A stretch of 64,000 nt of DNA from assembly GCF_022549225.1 (NCBI RefSeq), contig NZ_JAKZFD010000005.1:124001-188000 (forward strand), written 5' to 3'. The DNA is from Pelomonas sp. CA6. GTDB taxonomy: Bacteria > Pseudomonadota > Gammaproteobacteria > Burkholderiales > Burkholderiaceae_C. The notes beneath the pieces were generated by a model. It searched no databases. It was given only the letters and a program-made list of their open reading frames with translations, and was not told the DNA's origin. Positions 39,927-48,779 of the stretch are shown piece after piece. The translations under genes were made by a program, and so were the position numbers. Position 1 is the stretch's first letter; each line of letters begins with the position of its first letter.

Positions 39927-42067
39927 GTGCCGACGCTCCCACGCCCCAGGAGGCAGGCCAGGCCGCGCCGCTGGCGCTGTTGTGCCAGGCGCTGGAGGCG
40001 GTGACGCTGCCCACGCTGGTCCACCAGGGCGGCCCGGTGCTCTATGCCAACGACGCGATGCGCCGCCTGCTCGGCCGCGACGACGCCGCGCTACAGGCTC
40101 TGCCGTTCTACGGCTGGGCCGATGCGGCGCAGCAGGCCCAGGTGCGCGACTACGGGCTGGACGGGCTGCGCCGCGGCGAGGCACTGCCGGCCATCGAGGT
40201 GGAGGCCTTGTCCGGCGGCGGCGCGCGCCGGCTGGTGGAACTCAGCGGCCGACCGCTGCGCAGCGCCGAGGGCCTGCTGGGCGTGTTCACGCTGCAGGAC
40301 CTCAGCGACATCCGCCTGGTGCAGACCAGCCTGCTCAATGCCGGGCGCGTGCTGCATCAGATCATCGAGAACAATCCGGTGGCTTGCTTCGTGATCGACG
40401 CCAAGCACCGCGTCACGCACTGGAACGCCGCCTGCGCGCAGCTCACTGGCGTGGAGGCCTCGACGGTGCTGGGCTCGCGCGAGGCCTGGCGCGCCTTCTA
40501 TGCCGAGGCCCGGCCGCTGCTGGCCGACCTGATCGTCGACGGCCGCGTGGAGGCGGAGCGTGAGCGCCTTTACGGCGACCAGTGCCGGCCGTCCAGCGCG
40601 ATCGACCAAGCCTTCGAGGTGGAAGGCTTCTTTCCGAACTTCGGCGGCGGCGGCAGCTGGCTGTATTTCACCGCGGCGCCGCTGATGGATGCGCAGGGCG
40701 GGGTGATCGGCGCGATCGAGACGCTGCAGGACGTGACCCGGCGCCACGAGGCCGAGGAGCGCATGCGCCAGCACCACACCGCGCTGGAGTCCATGGTGGC
40801 GGACCGCACGGCCGAGCTGCTGAGCACCCACCACGAGCTGGAGGCCTTCCTGGAGAACGCGTCGGTGGGCATCATCTCCACCGCGCAGCAGCGCATCGTG
40901 CGCGGCAACCGCAAGTTCTGCGAGATGTTTGAGCTGGACGACCGTTCCGCGCACGGCCTGCCCACGCGGGGCTTCTTCCTCAGCGAAGAGGACTATGCCG
41001 AGCTGGGCCGCGTCGCCTACCCGGTGCTGTCGCAGGGGCAGTCGCTGTCGCACGAGATGGCGATGAAGACGCTCAGGGGCAACCGCATCTGGGTGCAGCT
41101 GATCGCCTACGTGGCCGACCCCGACAACCCGACCGCCAGCACCTGGTGGCTGATCCAGGACCGCACCGAGGTGCGCCGCGTGCAGCACGAGCTGCAGCTC
41201 AACTACGAGCGCATCAAGCAGACCAACGCGCGGCTGGAGGAGGCGCAGAACCAGCTGCTGCAGTCCGAGAAGATGGCCTCCATCGGCCAGTTGGCCGCCG
41301 GCGTGGCGCATGAGATCAACAACCCCATCGGCTTCGTCGGCTCCAACCTGGGATCGCTGCGCCGCTATCTGGCCCCCATGATGCCGCTGCTGAGCCAGCT
41401 CAACCGCTGCGACGCGCAGGCGCTGCCGCCGGCCCTGGGCGAGGCGCTGCAGACGCTGCGCGGCGCGGTGGACCTCGAGTTCATCGAGGAAGACCTGCCG
41501 CAGCTGCTGGACGAGAGCGAGGAGGGTCTGGCGCGCGTGAAGAAGATCGTCCAGGACCTGAAGGACTTCTCGCGCGTGGACCATGCCGACTGGCAGGACG
41601 CCGACCTCAACAGCGGGCTGGACTCCACGCTCAACGTGGTGATGAACGAGGTCAAGTACAAGGCCGAGGTGGTCAAGCGCTATGGCGAGCTGCCGGCCGT
41701 GTATTGCATCGCGGCGCAGCTGAACCAGGTCTTCATGAACCTGATCGTCAATGCCGCGCATGCGATCCAGGGCCGGGGCGTGATCACGCTGAGCACCTGG
41801 ACCCGGGACGACTGGGTCTGCGTGGAGGTGCGCGACACCGGCTGCGGCATGAGCGAGGAGGTGCGGCGGCGCATCTTCGAACCCTTCTTCACGACCAAGC
41901 CGGTGGGACAGGGCACGGGGCTGGGGCTGTCGCTGTCGTTTTCCATCGTGCAGAAGCACGGCGGGCATATCGAGGTGGACTCGGCGCCGGGCGTGGGCAC
42001 GGCCTTCCGCGTCTGGGTGCCGGTCCGGCGCGCGCAGGCTGAGCCTTCGGCGGCGGCGGATGACTGA
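39923..42067 (+). CDS. Soluble multi-PAS sensor histidine kinase
   Basis: A 714-residue kinase without membrane helices. PAS-like domains lie at about residues 10-130, 140-285 and 310-420, with a coiled coil after them. The HisKA domain has His463 in GVAHEINNPIGFVGSN, typical of the class with the HEINNP H-box. The HATPase has NLIVNAAHAIQ, DTGCGM and GTGLGLSLS. The start is GTG, overlapping the receiver gene, so kinase and receiver are probably made together. It senses an intracellular or redox-type cue; no cofactor-binding residue was identified. Confidence 0.9.
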   Translation: MSADAPTPQEAGQAAPLALLCQALEAVTLPTLVHQGGPVLYANDAMRRLLGRDDAALQALPFYGWADAAQQAQVRDYGLDGLRRGEALPAIEVEALSGGGARRLVELSGRPLRSAEGLLGVFTLQDLSDIRLVQTSLLNAGRVLHQIIENNPVACFVIDAKHRVTHWNAACAQLTGVEASTVLGSREAWRAFYAEARPLLADLIVDGRVEAERERLYGDQCRPSSAIDQAFEVEGFFPNFGGGGSWLYFTAAPLMDAQGGVIGAIETLQDVTRRHEAEERMRQHHTALESMVADRTAELLSTHHELEAFLENASVGIISTAQQRIVRGNRKFCEMFELDDRSAHGLPTRGFFLSEEDYAELGRVAYPVLSQGQSLSHEMAMKTLRGNRIWVQLIAYVADPDNPTASTWWLIQDRTEVRRVQHELQLNYERIKQTNARLEEAQNQLLQSEKMASIGQLAAGVAHEINNPIGFVGSNLGSLRRYLAPMMPLLSQLNRCDAQALPPALGEALQTLRGAVDLEFIEEDLPQLLDESEEGLARVKKIVQDLKDFSRVDHADWQDADLNSGLDSTLNVVMNEVKYKAEVVKRYGELPAVYCIAAQLNQVFMNLIVNAAHAIQGRGVITLSTWTRDDWVCVEVRDTGCGMSEEVRRRIFEPFFTTKPVGQGTGLGLSLSFSIVQKHGGHIEVDSAPGVGTAFRVWVPVRRAQAEPSAAADD

Positions 42068-42178
42068 AGGGCCGGGAGCGTGCGCTTGTTGACAAAAATG
42101 CAATAAGCACTTCTGTCATTTATATCAATTCAAGGCGATGATGCACCCGTGCGGTCGGATGACCGTCGGGAGCGAATC

Positions 42179-43729
42179 ATGAACACCTTTGAATTCCTGC
42201 GCCGTCTGCGTGTCAGCACCCGCCTCGGGGTGCTGGCCGCGCTCAGCGTGCTGGCGGTGCTGCTGGCCGCCTCGGTGGGGCTGTGGGCCGCGTCGCGGCT
42301 GACCACGCTCAGCGAGAACGTCTTCACGACCAAGGACTTGGTCGCCGATGTGCTGCCGCCCCCTCTGTATCTGATCGAGATGCGCCTGGTGGTGTCGCGC
42401 GTGATGGAGAAAACGCTGGCGCCCGAGGAAGGCCGCAAGGCGCTGGAGCGCCTGGGCAAGGAGCACGACGATCGCGTCGCGCACTGGCGCAAAAACCCCG
42501 TCACCGGGGTGGACCCGCAGCTGCTGGAGCGCCAGGCCGAGTCCTCGCGCCGCTTCATCGAGGCCGCGACCCATGCGCTCACACAGGCGCAGCAGCAGGG
42601 CGTGGAGGCGGCGGCCGGCGAGTTGCCGGCGCTGGACCGCCTCTATCTGGCGCATCGCGGCGAGGTGGACCGCACGGTGGAGGCGGCCAGCCGCGAGGCC
42701 GACGATGCCATCGCCCAGTTCGGGGCCGTGATCCGCACCAGCCGCGCGCTGCTGTGGATCACGCTGGCCGCCGCCAGCCTGTGCACCGCGCTGCTGTTCT
42801 TCTTCATCGTGCGCTCCATCCTGGTGCCGCTGGGGCAGTCCATCGCCGCGGTGCAGCGCGTCGCCGAGGGCGACCTGAGCCAGGACGTCCAGGTGCAGGG
42901 CCGCGACGAGCTGAGCCGGCTGCAGGACGCGCTGCGCGAGATGCAGGGCTCGCTGTCCGGCATCGTGCGCACGGTGCGCGGCAACGCGGAAAGCGTGGCC
43001 ACCGCCAGCGCGGAGATCGCGCAGGGCAACCTGGACCTGTGCGAACGCACCGAGGCCCAGGCCAGCGCGCTGCAGCAGACCGCCGCCACCATGGACCAGC
43101 TGGGCAGCACGGTGCGCAGCAATGCCGACCATGCCCGCGAGGCGAGCGCGCTGGCGCTGGATGCCAGCGGCATCGCCGAGCGCGGCGGCCAGGTGATGGG
43201 CGAGATGGTGCAAACCATGGGCGGCATCAGCGAGAGCTCGCGCCGCATCGGCGAGATCATCGGCGTGATCGATGGCATCGCCTTCCAGACCAACATCCTG
43301 GCGCTGAACGCCGCGGTGGAGGCCGCGCGTGCCGGCGAGCAGGGGCGCGGCTTTGCCGTGGTCGCCACCGAGGTGCGCCAGCTGGCGCAGCGCAGCGCGC
43401 AGGCGGCGCGCGAGATCAAGTCGCTGATCGAGGCCAGCGCCGAACGTGTCAGCGAGGGCAACCGCCTGGTCGGCAGCGCCGGCCAGACCATGAGCCAGAC
43501 GGTGGAGGCGATCCGCCGCGTGCAGTCGGCGGTGGCGCAGATCAGCTCGGCCAGCGCGGAGCAGAGCCAGGGCGTGGCCCAGGTGGGCGAGGCGGTCAAC
43601 CAGATGGACGAGAACACCCAGCGCAATGCGGCGCTGGTCGAGCAGAGCGCCGCCGCGGCCGAAAGCCTGCGCCAGCAGTCGCACCAGCTGGTCAGCGCGG
43701 TGGCGAGCTTCCGCCTCGACGCCGCCTGA
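42179..43729 (+). CDS. Methyl-accepting chemotaxis protein
   Basis: A 516-residue chemoreceptor. Helix 1 is at about residues 18-40, and a four-helix-bundle periplasmic sensor lies at about 41-190. Helix 2 (about 193-212), a HAMP domain and a long cytoplasmic signalling domain follow. The hairpin tip reads [24 protein letters not shown] in two overlapping conserved blocks. GGGAG lies 7 nt before the ATG. The last residues lack a CheR-docking pentapeptide. An unusually AT-rich stretch at 42088-42132 upstream, with a TTGACA, probably holds the promoter. Its ligand is unknown. Confidence 0.93.
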   Translation: MNTFEFLRRLRVSTRLGVLAALSVLAVLLAASVGLWAASRLTTLSENVFTTKDLVADVLPPPLYLIEMRLVVSRVMEKTLAPEEGRKALERLGKEHDDRVAHWRKNPVTGVDPQLLERQAESSRRFIEAATHALTQAQQQGVEAAAGELPALDRLYLAHRGEVDRTVEAASREADDAIAQFGAVIRTSRALLWITLAAASLCTALLFFFIVRSILVPLGQSIAAVQRVAEGDLSQDVQVQGRDELSRLQDALREMQGSLSGIVRTVRGNAESVATASAEIAQGNLDLCERTEAQASALQQTAATMDQLGSTVRSNADHAREASALALDASGIAERGGQVMGEMVQTMGGISESSRRIGEIIGVIDGIAFQTNILALNAAVEAARAGEQGRGFAVVATEVRQLAQRSAQAAREIKSLIEASAERVSEGNRLVGSAGQTMSQTVEAIRRVQSAVAQISSASAEQSQGVAQVGEAVNQMDENTQRNAALVEQSAAAAESLRQQSHQLVSAVASFRLDAA

Positions 43730-43744
43730 TGCGGCGCAACGCCG

Positions 43745-44065
43745 TCAGCGCCGCGCCGGCCACAGCCAGCGCAGCGCCGCCGGCCGCCAGGCCAGTGTCA
43801 GCGCCACGCCCAGCGCGGCGGCGGCCAGCAGCATGACCCAGACCAGCGCCGCCATGCTCGCGTGATCGGCGCGCAGGCACAGCGCCAGCGCGCCCAGCAG
43901 GGCCCCCGCGCCCAGCCACCGCAGCCGCGGCGCGCTGCCGGCCGGCGGCCCTTCGCGGCCGTGGACCTGGGCCCAGTGCACCTCCATCGCCAGCGCCAGC
44001 CAGCCCATGCCCAGCAGCGCCAGCACCGAGGCCATGGCCAGCGCGATCCCGCCTGTCTCACCCAT
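43745..44065 (-). CDS. DUF3325 family membrane protein
   Basis: A 106-residue protein with three predicted helices (starting GGIALAMASVLALLGMGWLA). The family occurs beside PepSY-type siderophore reductases. AGGAG lies 7 nt upstream of the ATG, and the gene overlaps the PepSY gene by 8 nt. It is the last gene of the DUF3649-PepSY-DUF3325 operon. Its function is unknown, probably supporting the membrane reductase. It ends 15 nt from the convergent chemoreceptor gene. Confidence 0.75.
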   Translation of the reverse strand: MGETGGIALAMASVLALLGMGWLALAMEVHWAQVHGREGPPAGSAPRLRWLGAGALLGALALCLRADHASMAALVWVMLLAAAALGVALTLAWRPAALRWLWPARR

Positions 44066-45770
44066 GGCGGGCTCCTTCGTGGAGGGGCAGCGCCCGCGGC
44101 GCGGCCGCGTGGTCCGCGGACGAGGCGGGCACCGCCGCGCGCTCATGGCGCGCCAGCCGGCGCGCCGCCAGCGTCGCCAGCGCGGCGCTGGCCAGCAGAC
44201 AGAGGTCCAGTCCCGCCACCGGCCAGTACCCGGCCGCCAGCGTGCGGGCCAGGTGGTCGCCGGTGGTGATGGCGTTCAGCGCGACAGCGGCCAGCGCGAG
44301 GGCCGCGACCGCCCAGCATTGCTCGCGCCAGGCGGGCGCCAGGCGCGCCTGCGCGGTGGGCGCGCTGCGCCAGGCGGCGTGCAGCGCGGCCAGCAGCCAC
44401 AGGGCCCAGAAGGAGCGCTGCTCCAGTTCGCCGCGCGGCGGCCAGCCCGCGGGCAGGGTCTCGGGCAGCAGGCGGTTGACCACCAGCAGGCCCAGCGTGG
44501 CGACCAGCATGCCGGTCACGGTGCTCACCGCCAGCGCGTCCACGACGCGGGCGCCGGCCGCGCCGCGCCTGGCATGCTGGCGCTTGCGCTTTTCGACGAA
44601 GAAGATGAAGCCGGTGGCGATGCAGACGCAGCCCGCCAGCCCGCCCAGCACATAGAGCCAGCGCAGCAGCCAGTGGCGGAAATGCTGCAGGTGCAGCCCG
44701 GTGAGGAACTCGTTGACGCGCGCCACGGCGGTGCTGGGCGGGTCCTCGCGCAGCAGCTCGCCGGTGCTGGCCTTGAAGTGCAGGCCCTGGCCGGTCAGCG
44801 CGATGCGGTCGGTGCCGGCGCGGTAGATGCTGACATAGCTGTTGGCATCGCCCACATGCTGGATGGACAGAAAGCCCACCTCGCCGGCCATGCCGCGCGC
44901 GGCCCAGCGGGCCTGCGCCCGCGCCACCATCGCGTCCACCGAGGCCAGCGGCGCGGCGCGGCCGGCGCGCTCGTGCGGCAGGCCGGTCTCGCCGGCCTCC
45001 AGCTTCTCGTGCAGCTCGTGCAGCGGATGCAGCTGGGTGTGCGTGACCGGGAAATAGAGCCCGGCGAAGATGACCAGCCCGGTGAAGGCGAAGAAGAAGT
45101 GGAAGGGCAGCGCGACCACGCCGGTCAGGTTGTGCAGGTCCAGCGCGCTGCGCTGGGTGCTCTTGGCGGGGCGGAAGGTGAAGAACTCGCGGAAGAACTT
45201 GCGATGCATCACCACGCCGCTGACCAGCGCGACCAGCATGACGAGCGCCGCGAAGCCGACGATCCAGGTGCCCAGGTCCTGCCAGTGCAGGTTGAGGCTG
45301 TAGTGCAGCGGGTAGAAGAAGCGGCTGCCGATCTTCAGCCGGTCGTCGGGCAGCGGCCGGCCGTTGCGCGGATCCAGGGTGCGGGTGCCCCAGACCGCTT
45401 CGTCCGGGTCGCGCGCGCCGGGTAGCTCAAAGCCGGCGTACAGGCTGAGCACCGGGTCGCGGTGGGTGGTGTAGGCGCTCCAGCTGCGCACGGTGTCGAA
45501 GCGTTCGGGCAGCGGGCCGTCGACGCGCGAACGCGCCTGCGCCAGCGCCTCCGGCGCGGGCTGCATGGTCTCGAAGACCGGGCGCAGCAGGCGGTCGAAG
45601 GAGGGCATGGGCTGGGGCTCGAAGCGCGTCTGCGGCAGAGCCCAGCGGTCGATCTCGCGGTCGAACACCGACAGCGAGCCGAAGAAGAACGCGACCATCA
45701 GCACCAGGCCCAGCACGAGGCCGAACCAGGTGTGCAGCCAGGCCATCGTGAGGCGGACGTTGTGAAACAT
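44058..45770 (-). CDS. PepSY-associated membrane protein (putative siderophore-iron reductase)
   Basis: A 570-residue inner-membrane protein. The first helix (about residues 8-30, WLHTWFGLVLGLVLMVAFFF) carries the PepSY_TM H-x-W-x-G pattern. A periplasmic domain, several further helices with histidines (LHYSLNLHWQD, ALDLHNLTGVV) and a C-terminal helix bundle follow. Such histidines suggest haem ligation as in PiuB/FoxB/FsrB-like ferric-siderophore reductases. GGGGAG precedes the ATG. It is co-directed with the TonB receptor block and downstream of a shared promoter-like motif, so it likely releases iron from the siderophore taken up by that receptor. Confidence 0.85.
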   Translation of the reverse strand: MFHNVRLTMAWLHTWFGLVLGLVLMVAFFFGSLSVFDREIDRWALPQTRFEPQPMPSFDRLLRPVFETMQPAPEALAQARSRVDGPLPERFDTVRSWSAYTTHRDPVLSLYAGFELPGARDPDEAVWGTRTLDPRNGRPLPDDRLKIGSRFFYPLHYSLNLHWQDLGTWIVGFAALVMLVALVSGVVMHRKFFREFFTFRPAKSTQRSALDLHNLTGVVALPFHFFFAFTGLVIFAGLYFPVTHTQLHPLHELHEKLEAGETGLPHERAGRAAPLASVDAMVARAQARWAARGMAGEVGFLSIQHVGDANSYVSIYRAGTDRIALTGQGLHFKASTGELLREDPPSTAVARVNEFLTGLHLQHFRHWLLRWLYVLGGLAGCVCIATGFIFFVEKRKRQHARRGAAGARVVDALAVSTVTGMLVATLGLLVVNRLLPETLPAGWPPRGELEQRSFWALWLLAALHAAWRSAPTAQARLAPAWREQCWAVAALALAAVALNAITTGDHLARTLAAGYWPVAGLDLCLLASAALATLAARRLARHERAAVPASSADHAAAPRALPLHEGARHG

Positions 45771-45786
45771 GGTGTTCTCCCCGGAA

Positions 45787-46104
45787 TCAGACCAGTCGGC
45801 TCTGGATCAGCGCGGCCAGGCCGGTCATGAGGGCGCCGCCCGGCAGGAGCAGCAGCCAGACGCGGGCCAGACGGCGCGCGCAGAAGCTCCACAGGAACAG
45901 CCCCAGGTAGACCAGCAGGCCCAGCAGGCTGGCCAGGTGTTCGGCGTCATGGAAGGGCATGCCGGCGGCGAACAGCGCCGCGACGCCCAGCGCGATGAAG
46001 CCCCAGCAAAAGGCATAGCCGCCCAGCACGGCGGCGGCCATGCGGCCGAGGATCTGGGCGCGTGTGACGCCGGCGACGGCGGAGGGTTCGGTGATGCGGG
46101 GCAT
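45787..46104 (-). CDS. DUF3649 family membrane protein
   Basis: A 105-residue protein with three hydrophobic segments (AAAVLGGYAFCWGFIALGVAA; EHLASLLGLLVYLGLFLW; LLLLPGGALMTGLAAL). It is typical of the small gene found before PepSY iron-reductase genes. AGGA lies 8 nt before the ATG. It is the first gene of the operon, 16 nt ahead of the PepSY gene, and starts 97 nt after the ECF-type motif. Its biochemical role is not known. Confidence 0.8.
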   Translation of the reverse strand: MPRITEPSAVAGVTRAQILGRMAAAVLGGYAFCWGFIALGVAALFAAGMPFHDAEHLASLLGLLVYLGLFLWSFCARRLARVWLLLLPGGALMTGLAALIQSRLV

Positions 46105-46201
46105 GGGGCAGTCCTCGGTGCTGCAATGGGCCAGGCCGCGCGGCGCCCCGGCACGGGCGTGGGGCGCGCGAACCGGGGCGCCGCACGGCGTCCTTTCCTG
46201 T

Positions 46202-46230
46202 TTGACGGACGAGGGCGCGGAACTGGAACC
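46202..46230 (-). promoter_or_regulatory. ECF-sigma-type promoter motif before the PepSY operon
   Basis: Read on the minus strand: GGTTCCAGT, 13 bases, CCGTCAA. The same two boxes with the same 13-base spacing occur before the TonB-receptor gene. GGTTCC and CGTCAA are 17 bp apart, a normal -35/-10 distance for ECF sigma factors. The motif ends 97 nt before the DUF3649 start. The nearby fecI gene is the likely sigma factor. Confidence 0.6.
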
Positions 46231-46245
46231 GCGCCGCCCTCTTTT

Positions 46246-48699
46246 TTAGAACAGCGCGCGCAGGCTCAGCCCGAAGGAGCGCGGCGCGCCCCAGGTGTAG
46301 TGCAGCGCGCGGAAATCGGTCACGCCGGCGAGATAGCGCTGGTCGAACAGATTGTTGAGCTGGGCGCTGAGGCTCAGGCGGTCGTTGAGCGGGTAGCGTG
46401 CCATCAGGTCCACCAGCCAGTAGGCGCGCTGCTCCAGCAGCGCCTTGTCCGAGGCGACCGAGATGGCGCTCTGCCAGCGCGTGGCCGCGCCCAGCGTCAG
46501 CCCGCGCAAGCGGCCCTGGGCGATACGGTGGCTGAGGCCCAGCTTGAACTGGTGCTTGGGCGTGTTGCGGGCGCTCTCCAGGTTGCTGCTGTTCATCACA
46601 TAGCTGCCCTGGGCCTGCCAGCCGCGCGCCAGCTCGCCGGACAGCTCCAGCTCGTAGCCGCGCCGCGTGGCGCCGCTCACCGCGCGGTAGGCGGCGTCGC
46701 CGCCGGGTGTCTGGCCGCCGGTTTCCTCGGCGGTGTTGTCGGTCTTCATCCAGAAATGGCTCAGCGCCAGGTGCAGACGGCCGTCCAGCAGCTCGGCCTT
46801 GGCGCCCAGCTCGTAGGTGCGGCCGTCCTCGGGCGGCAGCGTGCGGCCCTGCTCGTCCTGCGCGCTCTGCGCCTGGAAGATGCTGGCATAGCTGGCGTAC
46901 AGCGACAGCTGGCGGTTCAGGTCCCAGACCAGGCCGGCATAGGGCGTGGTCACGCCGTTCTCGACCAGGTGGTAGTTCCACCAGGAGGCGGTGGTGTCGT
47001 GCTGGCGGTAGTCGGTGCTGCGCAGGCCGGCGATGAGCTTGAGCGAGTCGCTCAGGCTGAAGCGGCCGGCCGCGTAGAGCGAACGCTGGCGCTGGACCCA
47101 GCTTTCGGCGTTGTAGGCCCAGGCCTGGTCGTCGGGGCGGGGCAGCTCGGCGCCGCCTTGCGCGTAGTCCAGACCCAGGTCCGCCAGCGTCGCGCGCGAG
47201 CCGTCGCCGCGTAGCGCACCGGCGCGGAAGCGGGTGACCTCCAGCCCGGCGAGCAGCTCGTGCTGGCGGCCGAACAGCGCCAGCGGCCCGGACAGCGCCA
47301 GGCTGAGGTTCTGGTTGCGGCTGTGGATGTCGGTCCAGCGGTTGAAGGCGGCCTGGTCGTGGCCGAGCAGATAGCCCACGCGCATCTCCGGGCTCTCCAT
47401 CGTCTCGTGCCCCAGCTGCAGCCGGGCCAGCCAGCCGCGGCCCAGCTGCTGTTCCAGCCGCACGAACAGATTGATCGAGCGCTGCTCGTAGCCGGCCCAG
47501 CGCGCGCCGACGTTGAAGCCGCGTGGCGTCCAGCCGAGGACCTCGCCGCGCTCGGTATAGGCCTGGATGGGCTGGGTGCTGCCCATGCCCTGCAGTTCGC
47601 GCCGGCGCAGGCTCAGGCCCACGCTGAGCAGGGTGTCGCTGCCCAGGTCGGCTTCCATGGTGCCGTAGAGCAGCTGGCTGTTGCGGCGTTCATGGTCGCG
47701 GAAGCTCTCGCCCTCGGCCGCCGCGGCGACGACGCGGCCGCGCAGGCGGCGGTCCTCGCTCAGCGGGCCGCTGAGGTCGGCGTCGACGCGCAGGTTGTTC
47801 CAGCTGGAGACCCCGGCGCTGACGCTGGCCTGGAACTCACGCGTGGGCCTCTTGCGGATCCGGTTGACGGTGCCGCCGGGGTAGCCCGCGCCATTGACCA
47901 GGCCGGAGGAGCCCTTGAGTACCTCGACGCGGTCGATCTCGGCCATGTCGTCCAGCGAGTACTGGGTGCTGGTGAGGTAGTACCAGCCCGAGGAGATCTG
48001 GCGCACGCCGTCGGTCTGCAGGTTCAACGGGTTGCCGCGGGCGCGGAAGTCGATCGCGTTGCCCTGGCGCGTGACACTGAGACCGGGTGTCTGCTCCAGC
48101 ACCTCGGCCAGGGTCTCCAGCCGGAAATCGTCCATGCGCTCGCGCGTGATCACGCTCAGCGACTGCGGCGTCTCGCGCAGACTCAGGCTCAGCCCCGTGG
48201 CGCTGCTGCTGGGGCCGGTGGCGCCATAGCGGCCCGTGCCTTCGGTGACGGCGCCGGCTTCGGAGCGCGCCTTGGCGCGCACGGTGGGCAACAGCGTGGG
48301 GGTGTCGGCCTCAGAGGCCGGTGCGGGAATGGGTTCCAGCACATAGCCGGCCTCGGTGCGGCGCGCCTGCAGGCCGCTGCCCTGCAGCAGGCGCGCGAAG
48401 CCCTGCTCCGCGCTGACCGGCCCGGACAGCCCGGCGCTGTGCAGGCCCTGCAGCTGGCGCGCGTCCATCACCAGCGCCACGCCGGCCTGCAGCGCGAAGC
48501 GGCTCAGCGCGTCGGCCAGCGGGCCCGCGGGCACGCGGGCCGGGATGCTGGCCGCAGCCTGGGCCTGCACGACGGCGCCACCGCCCGCCAGGCCCAGGGC
48601 CAGCGCGCACAACAGGGGCAGGGCGCGCCGCGCGGGCGGGCGCAGCGGGACGGTCCGGGCCGCGTGGCGGCCAGAGGAGGAGAGGGGGCGATGAGGCAT
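46246..48699 (-). CDS. TonB-dependent siderophore receptor with STN signalling domain
   Basis: An 817-residue outer-membrane receptor. A signal peptide (to about residue 48, ending AQAAA) is followed by an STN domain (about 50-105: PLADALSRFALQAGVALVMD). The plug (about 150-280) has ETPQSLSVITRERMDDF and VEVLKGSSGLVNGAGYPGGT, and a 22-strand barrel ends in Phe (GLSLRALF). The STN domain places it in the FecA/FpvA transducer class that signals through FecR to a sigma factor, both encoded upstream. The plug resembles ferric-siderophore (FhuE/FpvA) receptors. AAGGA lies 8 nt before the ATG, and the ECF-type motif is 35 nt upstream. The siderophore cannot be named. Confidence 0.93.
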   Translation of the reverse strand: MPHRPLSSSGRHAARTVPLRPPARRALPLLCALALGLAGGGAVVQAQAAASIPARVPAGPLADALSRFALQAGVALVMDARQLQGLHSAGLSGPVSAEQGFARLLQGSGLQARRTEAGYVLEPIPAPASEADTPTLLPTVRAKARSEAGAVTEGTGRYGATGPSSSATGLSLSLRETPQSLSVITRERMDDFRLETLAEVLEQTPGLSVTRQGNAIDFRARGNPLNLQTDGVRQISSGWYYLTSTQYSLDDMAEIDRVEVLKGSSGLVNGAGYPGGTVNRIRKRPTREFQASVSAGVSSWNNLRVDADLSGPLSEDRRLRGRVVAAAAEGESFRDHERRNSQLLYGTMEADLGSDTLLSVGLSLRRRELQGMGSTQPIQAYTERGEVLGWTPRGFNVGARWAGYEQRSINLFVRLEQQLGRGWLARLQLGHETMESPEMRVGYLLGHDQAAFNRWTDIHSRNQNLSLALSGPLALFGRQHELLAGLEVTRFRAGALRGDGSRATLADLGLDYAQGGAELPRPDDQAWAYNAESWVQRQRSLYAAGRFSLSDSLKLIAGLRSTDYRQHDTTASWWNYHLVENGVTTPYAGLVWDLNRQLSLYASYASIFQAQSAQDEQGRTLPPEDGRTYELGAKAELLDGRLHLALSHFWMKTDNTAEETGGQTPGGDAAYRAVSGATRRGYELELSGELARGWQAQGSYVMNSSNLESARNTPKHQFKLGLSHRIAQGRLRGLTLGAATRWQSAISVASDKALLEQRAYWLVDLMARYPLNDRLSLSAQLNNLFDQRYLAGVTDFRALHYTWGAPRSFGLSLRALF

Positions 48700-48734
48700 G
48701 GAGAAAGTCCTTGTGGAGCTACGGCTTCTCTCCA

Positions 48735-48763
48735 TTGACGGGCGAGGCGGCCCGACTGGAACC
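48735..48763 (-). promoter_or_regulatory. ECF-sigma-type promoter motif before the TonB receptor
   Basis: Read on the minus strand: GGTTCCAGT, 13 bases, CCGTCAA, ending 35 nt before the receptor ATG. Both boxes, the spacing and an internal CCTCG match the copy at 46202-46230; the rest of the spacer differs. This argues for a conserved functional promoter, presumably read by the FecI-type sigma factor. Confidence 0.62.
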
Positions 48764-48779
48764 CGCGCGCGGGCCTTGC

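Noticed and set aside
42116-42141. Sigma-28 (flagellar) promoter for the chemoreceptor
   Set aside because: Partial matches to the two boxes but the spacing is off by one and several consensus bases are missing.
46211-46241. Hairpin followed by TTTTTT on the plus strand, as a terminator
   Set aside because: No plus-strand gene ends there, and for the minus-strand receptor gene the T-run is on the wrong side; the bases coincide with the ECF-type promoter motif.
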